This document shows, piece after piece, positions 1 to 7,000 of a stretch of DNA of 10,512 nt (position 1 is the first letter of the stretch; each line of letters opens with the position of its first letter). Below the pieces are notes generated by a model, which made no database searches, had not been told where the DNA came from, and saw only the letters and a list, made by a program, of their open reading frames with translations. Both the position numbers and the translations under genes were made by a program. The stretch comes from Baffinella frigidus (Eukaryota; Cryptophyceae; Cryptomonadales; Baffinellaceae): positions 292,188 through 302,699 of the forward strand of contig MU646372.1 in the NCBI GenBank assembly GCA_026770585.1, written 5' to 3'.

Positions 1-50
1 GGTCCTAGGGGGGGGGGGGGGAGCTTTCTTATGAGCGAGGTGCCCCTCTA
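1..50. mobile_element. Right half of a palindromic element, cut by window edge
   Basis: GGTCCTAGG, a G run, then TTCTTATGAGCGAGG and CCCCTCTA, the same right arm as the copies at 93-213 and 2070-2190. The left arm is presumably outside the window. Confidence 0.7.
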
Positions 51-92
51 CTTCTCCCCCCTCAGTCTCCGCACCTGCAGCGGCTCGTCAAG

Positions 93-213
93 TACAGGGG
101 TACCTCTCTCATAAGAAAACGCCCCCCCCTAGGACCCTACCGTAGGGCTATGCCTAGGGTCCTATGCTGGTACTAGGGTGTGGGCGTTTTCTTACGAGCG
201 AGGTACCCCTGTA
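93..213. mobile_element. 121-bp palindromic TA-flanked element, copy 1
   Basis: Arms of about 32 bases match at all but two positions: TACAGGGGTACCTC on the left and its reverse complement ending CCCCTGTA on the right. The outermost TA at each end fits a Tc1/mariner-type target duplication. The middle holds CCTAGGACC and CTACCGTAGGG. It has no coding capacity and would be a miniature element (MITE). Confidence 0.8.
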
Positions 214-214
214 C

Positions 215-458
215 AGGGTACAAGGGGGAAGGGGGCAACGAGAGTCTGCGGTTCCGTGATGATGCATACAGGCGCATAAACTTTTGGGTCGCTCCAACAC
301 TCGGACTTTTGGATCACTCCAAAAGTCATCGCCAGGATTGATCGTACTGAATCTAATAATAATAAGGATGGTGCACAGGTGGGAGGTGGGAGATGAGGTG
401 GGGTTCGCCAGTGTGCCGTTCGGGTTTGGGGGTTTGCGTTTGGGGGTGCTGAGATGAT
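215..458. other. No gene seen; small tandem and hairpin repeat
   Basis: Two adjoining 25-base units near 279-330 start ACTTTTGG; the second contains the hairpin CTTTTGGA/TCCAAAAG. Nearby are TAATAATAATAAGG and G-rich sequence. Nothing resembles a coding exon. Confidence 0.5.
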
Positions 459-600
459 GTAGGAGGTGGAATTAGAATCCATCCGAAAAATGCTGGTATG
501 AGCGGCCGACACGGGGTACAGGCGTGGCACAATGCGTAACATGTGCGGCGCTGACGCTGGTTGTTTGGCTATCATTTGGCAATAGATTATCAATCTTTCT
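459..600. repeat. Dispersed repeat, copy 1 (second copy at 2699-2830)
   Basis: About 135 bases closely match 2699-2830 in the same orientation, including TGAGCGGCCGACACGGGGTA and GGCGCTGACGCTGGTTGTTT. Copy 1 has an 11-base tandem insertion around TTTGGCTATCA. No protein is recognisable. Confidence 0.85.
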
Positions 601-681
601 TTTGAGATGATGGGGGTTGAGGGTTTCGGAGGGCCAAGGCGTCCGGCACTATCCCTAGCATCTCGAGAGGGTCCAGCCCTG

Positions 682-800
682 CCTCACTCGGATCGACCGA
701 CTATTCTCAATTTGACATGCTGGGTGTGCGGTACAAATCCGTGAACGTTGGAGCGGAGAAGAGCGCAGTCTGACCAAATTGTTGAGACCAAAATGACTGA
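682..800 (+). repeat. GACTATT dispersed repeat, copy a
   Basis: Shares CTCACTCGGAT, GACTATTCTCAA, TTGACATGCTGGGT and GGAGCGG-AAGAGC with the minus strand of 6147-6287, and more weakly with 5090-5204. It abuts the 710-bp transposon. Confidence 0.75.
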
Positions 801-870
801 GACAGCGCTACAGGGCTCACTCGCAATTAAGGTCACACAATGCAAGGTCACACACTGGACACTCCGATGT

Positions 871-935
871 GGACGTTAATTATTTAACGTCCGCACACTG
901 ACTGCTTTTCTGCGGACGTTACATATTTAACGTCC
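871..935. repeat. Left subterminal hairpin array of the 710-bp element
   Basis: Two copies of a self-complementary unit built on TGCGGACGTTA and TAACGTCCGCA, separated by CACTGACTGCTTTTC. The same unit recurs at 1381-1480 near the other end, so both ends carry repeated stem-loops that a transposase could bind. Confidence 0.8.
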
Positions 936-1380
936 GCACCACACTGTTTGCTTTGTGGACGTTAATACAGCGGGGGGGGGAATGGTCTTTAGAGTGCTTA
1001 CCCCCCCCGGAGAATGGAGCTGGCGAATTTTCGAGTTGAAAAAAATGTCAACATTTCCCAGGAAAAACTGGGTTCCCGAGTAGTGCAAGTTGAAAAAATT
1101 GATGTGCACAGTGTTTATGTACAGTCAAAACCCGAATTAAAACATTCAAAATCATCGGGAACCGCCATTCAAACTGTGTCTCAAGCAAGTGTGCCTCCTA
1201 AGCTCTCCGCCCTCCTCTGCCCTCGTCATGGGTTCATTCTCCCTCGGGTCCCCGATTGTGGACATTCACATGGTCAAAATCCGCCTCGGGACCGGAATTC
1301 CCCGCTCCCATGAATCCGATGCACCCAGATTGTTTCCTGTGAACCCCAGAGTCGATTTTTTCTTTTGATGAGTGCGCTGG

Positions 1381-1480
1381 AACGTCCGCACACTGACTGC
1401 TTTTCTGCGGACGTTAATTATTTAACGTCCGCACCACACTGGTTTTCTGTGGATGTTAAATTTAACGTCCGCACACTGAC
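1381..1480. repeat. Right subterminal hairpin array of the 710-bp element
   Basis: AACGTCCGCACACTGACTGC, then GCGGACGTTAATTA and TTTAACGTCCGC (hairpin 1407-1432), then a decayed copy with TGTGGATGTTAAA. It matches the array at 871-935 in the same orientation. Confidence 0.8.
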
Positions 1481-1632
1481 CGCCTCAGAAGTGTGTGACC
1501 TTAATTTCGAGTGAGCCCTGTAGAGGGTGGGCCTCCCAGAAATTTATTGGGTACATGTAACCCGCACCACTACAATGTCGAGGGCGTGTGCTGAGAAAAC
1601 AGTCCCGTATGTACAGGGGTATCTGGGCTAGC

Positions 1633-1765
1633 CCTGAAGTGGCGAGTAGGCTCATACGCCCTACCGTAGGGCCCTAGGCGAGTAGGCTCATACGCCCTAC
1701 CGTAGGGCCCTAGGACCTGCCTAGGACCTCTTGGGGGTCAATTTTGACCCCCTCGCCACTTAAGG
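1633..1765. mobile_element. Nested 133-bp inverted-repeat unit
   Basis: CCCTGAAGTGGCGAG at 1633-1647 and CTCGCCACTTAAGGG at 1751-1765 are inverted copies with one mismatch. Inside is a tandem duplication of about 36 bases (1641-1676 and 1677-1713), from GGCGAGTAGGCTCATACG to GGGCCCTAG. Confidence 0.7.
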
Positions 1766-1814
1766 GATAAGAACACGGGTGCTCCGACATCAGCCGGTGT
1801 GTGTTTTCTTAAGT

Positions 1815-1866
1815 TAGTACCAGAGGGTTGACTAAACGCAAGATTTAGTCAACCATCTAGTATTAA
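1815..1866. repeat. Hairpin: GGTTGACTAAA stem
   Basis: GGTTGACTAAA, a seven-base loop, then TTTAGTCAACC. The arms extend outward imperfectly (TTAGTACCAGA against its partner TCTAGTATTAA). The unit sits inside the 1614-1938 element. Confidence 0.75.
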
Positions 1867-1948
1867 ATTAAGAGAAGGTGGGGGGCACATCCGGTCTGTG
1901 TTCTTGATTTCTGGTTTCGTGTCCCCCAGATACCCCTGTAAAGTCACT

Positions 1949-2012
1949 CCGGCTATCCTACACGGGACGTGTCCCCAGCACACCGGCCATCCTACACGGG
2001 ACTGATTCCCCA
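1949..2012 (+). repeat. Tandem pair of about 30 bases, with a third copy at 9891
   Basis: Two copies of CCGGCTATCCTACACGGGA followed by a stretch ending TCCCCAG, at 1949-1978 and 1983-2012. A diverged copy lies at 9891-9920. Both sites precede a palindromic TA-flanked element by about 60 bases, so the copied unit may be larger than the palindrome. Confidence 0.7.
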
Positions 2013-2069
2013 GACGTGTGGTCCCTCCGGCGCGGACACCACTCCAGGTCGCGCCAGAGCGCGCGAGCC

Positions 2070-2190
2070 TACAGGGGTACTTCGCTCATACGAAGGTCCC
2101 TCCCCCCTAGGACCAGCATAAGGCCCTAGGCAGAGGCCTACTGTAGGGTCCTAGGGGAGGGCGCTTTGTTTTGAGCGAGGTACCCCTCTA
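2070..2190. mobile_element. 121-bp palindromic TA-flanked element, copy 2
   Basis: It has the same length and arms as the copy at 93-213: TACAGGGGTACTTCGCTCAT at the left and GAGCGAGGTACCCCTCTA at the right. The middle contains CCTAGGACC, GGCCCTAGG and CTACTGTAGGG. It begins 26 bases after the stop codon of the membrane-protein gene, read along the minus strand. Confidence 0.78.
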
Positions 2191-2215
2191 GAGAGGCGGG
2201 GTTCTTCAACGACCT

Positions 2216-3012
2216 TCACCTTCGAAGCTGACAAGCGCAAAAAGAGCAAACTACACAAAAACTGACGGCGAGGCCGATCAGAATGGCAGCGGCGGTTTGA
2301 GGGTTGGAGCGGCAAGCGTCCAACTGGAAGATCGGAAGCTCCCGTGCCAACTCCGCGGATCCCTGATAGGGTTTGGGGTTGAGGGTTGAGGGTTGAGGGC
2401 TGAGAGTTCAGGGTTTAAGGATTTCATCCCGCTAGGCATTTAATCTAATTACTCAGAATGCAGGCCTTTGGCGTCAGAAGTTGCCAATTTAGCCACTTCA
2501 GGCAGAAAATGATGCCAAACGTATGCGTTTCGAGCAATTAAATTAAATGCCTGGTGGAATGAGATAGCTGTTCACCTTGAGGCCGGTGAGCTGCTTGTTG
2601 AGAGACGCGTTGTCGGAGCGCGCAGCGAAGAGGAGGCAGGGGATGACGATGACGAAAAGGACGAAGGCCAGCACGAGGCACACGCTCCATTTCCTGCGTG
2701 TAGGAGGTGGAGTTAGAATCCATCAAAAAAAATGCTTGTATGAGCGGCCGACACGGGGTACAGTAGTGGCACAATACGTAGCATGTGCGGCGCTGACGCT
2801 GGTTGTTTGGCAATAAATCATCAATCTCTCTGCGGGTAGGGAGTAGGGTTCGCGCTGCGTGGTGCCCAAAATGTGGGCGATGTTGAGGTTTGAGACCGAA
2901 CACTCACAGTTTCAGGGGGTGTAGTGCTTTGTGCGTAAGGTCCCGTTACGTTCGTGAAGTTTCTTTCAAGAAACGCCGCCAGTTCCATCATGTCACGTTT
3001 CTCTGATTTCAT
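2216..3012 (-). CDS. Predicted small two-pass membrane protein, three exons
   Basis: I do not recognise the family. Proposed join on the minus strand: 3012-2897, 2693-2576, 2362-2216, giving 126 residues. Exon 1 starts MKSEKRDMMELAAFLERN and has two possible N-glycosylation sites (NFT, NVT). Exon 2 encodes KWSVCLVLAFVLFVIVIP and more, a strong membrane segment preceded by basic residues, with a further NAS site after it. Exon 3 begins GSAELAREL and encodes AAAILIGLAVSFCVVCSF, a second segment, ending CQLRR and TGA. The exon 2 to 3 join is phase 0 (AAG|GTGAAC, ATCAG|GGATCC). The exon 1 to 2 join needs a weak CG|GTCTCA donor, phase 2. An in-frame TAA lies upstream of the ATG at 3031-3033. Two hydrophobic exons in matching phase argue for a real gene; exon 1 is least sure. 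Confidence 0.42.
2368..2420. repeat. Telomere-like heptamer tract
   Basis: Degenerate TTGAGGG and TTTGGGG units on the plus strand. The tract lies directly before the acceptor of the last membrane-protein exon when read on the minus strand, so it would supply the 3' part of that intron. Confidence 0.8.
2699..2830. repeat. Dispersed repeat, copy 2, inside a predicted intron
   Basis: Same repeat as 459-600. On the minus strand it ends with TTCTAACTCC (branch-like) and CCTCCTACA, four bases before the CGCAG acceptor of the membrane-protein exon. It therefore fills most of intron 1 of that gene. Confidence 0.8.
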
Positions 3013-3022
3013 GGGGCCCCTC

Positions 3023-3156
3023 AATAAAATTTATCTCAGTCTCAGGGGGGCGTTTGAGCCATTCTGTACCTGAAGGGCTTTCAATCTTTTCGATTTGTAC
3101 CGGAGATCGTTTAGATGGACGCGCTTCTGAGATAAAATTTATCGAGATGCGTGACT
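3023..3156. repeat. Inverted-repeat unit ATAAAATTTATCTCAG, related to 4745-4840
   Basis: ATAAAATTTATCTCAG (3026-3041) and CTGAGATAAAATTTAT (3127-3142) are near-exact inverted copies. The segment from GAGCCATTCTGTAC onward is a diverged copy of 4745-4840 in septin intron 6. The left arm lies just before the proposed ATG at 3012 on the minus strand. Confidence 0.6.
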
Positions 3157-3252
3157 GGATTGGGGCGAACAGGAGGCGAGGACCTGATTTCGGGGCTCAG
3201 GAGGCGCCTGAGGGCGTCTTCTCCGCCCTGTTCACGTGATTGGTGCATGCGT

Positions 3253-3534
3253 TACTCGCGAATAAGGACACGCACTGTCTCTCCACAAAGCGGACTTCAA
3301 AGGGATTTCATGAATACCCCATAAGCTACAAGACATAGAACCCTGCGGTAGGCAATAGCGCAGGGATATAGGGGGGGTTCCTACGGTGTGGCTGCTGCGG
3401 ATAAGGTAACGGAAACTCGGTCAAAATCTGACTGAAAATCCCTTCGAAGCCCACTGTGTGTAGGAGGGTCCCAGGCTTCTATGAACACGCCACCTGTAGG
3501 ACCCTAGGGCGGTGCGTGTCCTTACTTGCGAGTA
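3253..3534. mobile_element. Inverted-repeat element of about 280 bases
   Basis: TACTCGCGAATAAGGACACG at 3253 is inverted at 3511-3534 (GGTGCGTGTCCTTACTTGCG and on), with a few mismatches. The right end continues AGTAGCCCCTGTAC, the TACAGGGG terminus of the TA-flanked families. The left end is degraded. The interior has GTAGGACCCTAGGGC but no gene. Confidence 0.55.
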
Positions 3535-3544
3535 GCCCCTGTAC

Positions 3545-3778
3545 CACTCTGCATCGATCTGTACCAAGAACACAACACGGCCACGAAAGCCAGGAGCTGG
3601 TGCAAGTGTCACATGCCAGTAAGTAAGGGCCAACACTTCGTAGGAGCCTACGGTAGGTCTATGCCTCCGAGCCTAGGACCACCCCAAGGACGGTCACACC
3701 CCGCGTGGGATGTGACCTTAGTATCAAATAACCCCTCTCTGCTCGAGTAACTCCACATTGTGGCTGTGAGAACCGAGG
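3545..3778. other. No gene seen; degraded repeat sequence
   Basis: It contains CCTACGGTAGG and CCTAGGACC, the palindromic words of the neighbouring elements, and a weak inverted pair (GTGTCACATGCC near 3606, GGGATGTGACC near 3708). Short open frames here look accidental. Confidence 0.5.
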
Positions 3779-3930
3779 CTTAGGGTTTGGGGCTTGGGGT
3801 TGAGGGTTGAGGGTTGAGGTTTGAGGGTTTAGGGTTTAGGGTTTGGGGTTTAGGGTTTAGGGTTCAGGGTTTAGGGTTTTAGGGTTTGGGGGTTGGGGTT
3901 TCGGGTTTCAGGTGTTCGGGTTTAGGGTGG
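3779..3930. repeat. Telomere-like TTTAGGG tract at the septin 3' end
   Basis: About 150 bases of TTTAGGG with TTTGGGG, TTGAGGG and TTCAGGG variants on the plus strand. It overlaps the last codons and stop of the septin gene and would form its 3' untranslated region as the C-rich strand. It is too degenerate to be an active chromosome end. Confidence 0.93.
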
Positions 3931-4060
3931 CAAAGTCCACCTTGCACCGCCACGCCAGCACGATCCCGCCCACCCACCCCCGCTCCTCGGCTACCTCGCG
4001 ATCTGCAGAAAGACGTGCCTCCTCTGCTGCGAGACGCTGCTCCTCCGCCAGGCGCGCTGC
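3908..4060 (-). CDS. Septin exon 8: C-terminal helix and stop
   Basis: Fifty residues. It starts AARLAEEQRLAAEEARLSA and continues to AEERG, an amphipathic Ala/Glu/Arg/Leu helix like a septin C-terminal coiled coil. A hydrophobic patch (WVGGIVLAW) follows, then TLNPNT and TGA, both read from telomere-like repeat. The acceptor AAACCAG|GCA matches the phase of exon 7. An internal GAG|GTAGCC could act as another donor, so the last 27 residues are uncertain. Confidence 0.65.
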   Translation of the reverse strand, partial: AARLAEEQRLAAEEARLSADREVAEERGWVGGIVLAWRCKVDFATLNPNT

Positions 4061-7000
4061 CTGGTTTAGGTTTAGGGGTTAGGGTTTAGGGTTGAGGGTT
4101 TGGGGTTTGGGGTTTAGGATTGAGGGTTTTTGGGTTTAGGGTTGAGGTTTCAGGGTTTAGGGGTTAGGGGTGAGGGTTTGCCAACCACGGCTCCGGGGAC
4201 GACGAGGGGGGGGGGCATGGGGGCGAAGGTACGATGACGGGAAGGGGGGGGTGACGGGGAAGTGGTGGCGGGTACGGGGCCCACGGGGCTGAAACGCCGC
4301 TGATAGTAATAGAGGGAAAGCACTGGTATAAGGCTACCTGGAAAAGGGAATTCAAACTCCCATGGCGCGAGGCCGGTCCGTTCAAATCACCTCAGTAACT
4401 AATCGGATCCGGACCAGTTGGCAGTCAATAAAGAACTCTCTCTCTCTATCTATCTATCTCTCTCTATCTCTAGGGTTGAGGGTTCAGGGGTTTGGGTTTA
4501 GGGTTTAAGGTTTAGGGTTAAGGTATGATTACCGCGCTGCGCAACCCCTCTTCCCAGGCTTTGTAGGATTCCACTGCCTTGCCCTTCATCGCGTAGAGGT
4601 GCTCCTGTGGAGTGAGAGTGGTCCACTTAGTGCGATTGTGTGGTCCACTTGTCACGCCATTAGTGGCCAGGGATTGCACTAAGTGGATCACTTGCACGGA
4701 GAGGAACCGCAGCGATTAACACGACTGGCCTGATGCCATCTGTGGAGCCATTCTCTACATTTAGGGCCTAACTTCCCTTCGTTTTACACCAGAAATCGTT
4801 CAGACGGCTGGTGAGATAAAGTTCATTAAAGCACGTGATTAGTGTACAGGGACCACATAGCATCGGGGCACACTAGATCCAGGCAAGACGAATCCAGGTG
4901 CCCTCGCATAGCAGGCAAAGATGTATTTACGTGAAAGGTCTCTTCCAGTTGGCTAATCCCTGGCAACGTGTGGCTGCTAAGTAGACCTCGCCTAGAGGTC
5001 CGTTCTCACCAGGTGCACAGCAGTCAACAAAGATCACACTCTCTTTTACTTGAAGCTCCAGGCGGATTTTGCCCTGCTAAGTCCGGCGCCGGACTATTCT
5101 GAAGTTGACAATCTTGGCCCGTAGACCAAATTCGTCAACTTTGGAGCGAAAAAGAGCCCGGGTCTACCACATCGGTGAGCCCAAATAGTCTGAGATAGAG
5201 CTAGCACACCTGAAGCAAAGCGGCATTTGAGCCAAATCTTTCTTACCTGAAGCACCAGGCGGCGGAGGAAGGAGAAGTCGGAGTGGTCCTCATTCTCTGG
5301 ATCGCACTCGCCCCACGGGTAGATCCGCTTCCCAGAGCTGGCCACGATGGTGAAGGGTGAGTGCTCCTGCCGCTCGTGTTTTTTGCGGTACGCTGCCACG
5401 CCATTGTCGAGGACCTTCTCGTCCCCGTCTTCTTCGTATCTCCAGTCGTAGAGCTGGATTTCGCGATGGCTGGCGAGCGTGGTCGCCACCTACGGTGCCG
5501 TCAGGAGGAGAAACTGGTTTACGGTTCACGGTTCACGGTTCACGGTTCACGGTTTACGGTTTACGGTCCACAGTTTTTACGGTTTAGGTCCCAAGGATTC
5601 ATCCCGGAGGGTAAGAAAAGACCAAGGGGGTATGTCGAGGGCGCTGTGCACAGATCAGAAACAAGGGACACGCACCTTTCACTGATAACACAGCACAACC
5701 GCAGAAAGCTCAGGCTCAGTGCAGGCAGAGACGTGGGGCAGAATCCCAAGAGATCCTGACTCAGGTCGGCAATACCATCGCCACTTGGTACTCAGCTCCA
5801 TAAGACCCAAGCACCTAGAGGGGGGGGGGGGGGACCTCAGCGCGGAAGGCACTGGCCTCCTCCTTGGTCATTGTGTCGCTCTTAGCGATCACTGGGATGC
5901 ATGGAACCTGTCCACGGAAAACCCGTAGTTAGTCTACAGCTGTGGGAGTCAGTCTATCGTTGACAGCAACATTGCTCTAAACCTAAACCAAAACCCTAAA
6001 GGCTCAGGTTAAACCCTAAACCCTAAACTCTAAACTCTAAACCCCAAACCCCAAACCCTAAACCCTAAACCTAAATCCTGAACCCTCACAGCCCACGTGC
6101 ATAAACCTCGTGCAATCAAGAGTCGTACAAAGGATTCTCGACAGACTTGCTAGCTCTGTTTCAGTCTATTTGGGATCATTAATTTGGTGGGCCCGGGCTC
6201 TTTCCCGCTCCAAAGTTGACGGGTTTGTACCGCAAACCCAGCATGTCAATTTGAGAATAGTCGGGCAATCCGAGTGAGGAGCAGCTAGACCTTCGCTGAC
6301 ACGCGGCGGAGGAAGGCGGTGTCGATCGCCTTGAGGCGGTGCGGGGCGATGAAGTAGAGGCAGCACGTCACGATCGAGTCGTGCTCCTCGACCGTCACCC
6401 CTTTGTCCGCGTCACGATAGCTCTCCCACTGCTTTTCGATGTAGTCGCAGATGCTGTCCATGTCAAGGCTGCAGTCCACTTTGTCACCATACCTGCCTCG
6501 TGCAACAGAATTCAGGCGAATTCATTCAGACGACAGAGTCAGGGGAATGGGCTTTCCTGCAGTTGCCGCCCTATCTGTGAGTGCCCCAAGACTGATGACT
6601 GAATCGGGCAGGTTTTTGGACCGGGATAACAACTAATCCCGGCAGGATTTGTTCTAGAGAAACTTCGAATTCGTAAACAATCCTGTTATTTTTGTATCTG
6701 TTCAAGGCAAACCAATTAAGTGCAATCCGCGTTTCTCCCCGTGAGAACACCTGGGTTGACGTGAAAATCTAGGTTCAGTTTCGTATTAAGTCTCTTTCGC
6801 CACCCACAGTGTCGGAGTGCCCTTACACACTGACACGGAGGTGTCAAGCACTCGCCCGAATGTGTCAAACACCCACCCTGGTGTGTCCAACACTCGCCCA
6901 TGTGTGTCCAACACTCGCATAGGTGTGTCCAACACGTACCCGGGGGTGTCGACGATGGTGAGCATGATCTTGACGTTTTTGTCTTCCGAGACTATCTCGA

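Larger units (their letters stand above)
811..1520. mobile_element. 710-bp TIR transposon, non-autonomous
   Basis: Terminal inverted repeats at 811-839 and 1492-1520, starting CAGGGCTCACTCG, match at 28 of 29 positions, and TA flanks each end (809-810, 1521-1522). This fits a TA-targeting family such as Tc1/mariner. Subterminal hairpins of the type GGACGTTAA/TTAACGTCC lie at 871-892, 914-935 and 1407-1432. The interior (about 960-1380) has a short open frame at 1014-1313 that resembles no transposase I know. Confidence 0.85.
1614..1938. mobile_element. 325-bp TA-flanked element with nested palindromes
   Basis: TACAGGGGTATCTGGG at 1612-1627 and its exact reverse complement at 1925-1940, so TA flanks a 14-base perfect terminal repeat. 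Inside lie two further inverted-repeat units, at 1633-1765 and about 1815-1866. Confidence 0.75.

Noticed and set aside
1014-1313. Open frame inside the 710-bp transposon
   Set aside because: No transposase signature or recognisable domain. It is short, runs from one side of the element's interior only, and its codon pattern looks accidental.
811-1520. CRISPR-like array from the regular GGACGTTAA repeats
   Set aside because: There are few units, and the sequence between hairpins is itself repeated rather than unique. They are subterminal repeats of a transposon.
2898-3012. Use of the strong GTGAGT donor at 2907 for the 5' exon of the membrane-protein gene
   Set aside because: It leaves phase 0, whereas the next exon needs phase 2 for the membrane frame. 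I used the weaker CG|GTCTCA donor instead, and mark that exon as uncertain.
4300-4470. Functional tRNA gene from the GTTCAAATC box
   Set aside because: No cloverleaf arms or A box could be drawn; kept only as a weak SINE-like hint.
3779-4523. True chromosome end (telomere)
   Set aside because: The heptamers are degenerate and interrupted by exons, and arrays occur in both orientations within a gene. These are interstitial.
4518-4604. Septin ending at the TAA after exon 7
   Set aside because: Possible, but the GTAATC donor joins in phase to a helical exon as expected for a septin C-terminus, so the longer form is preferred.
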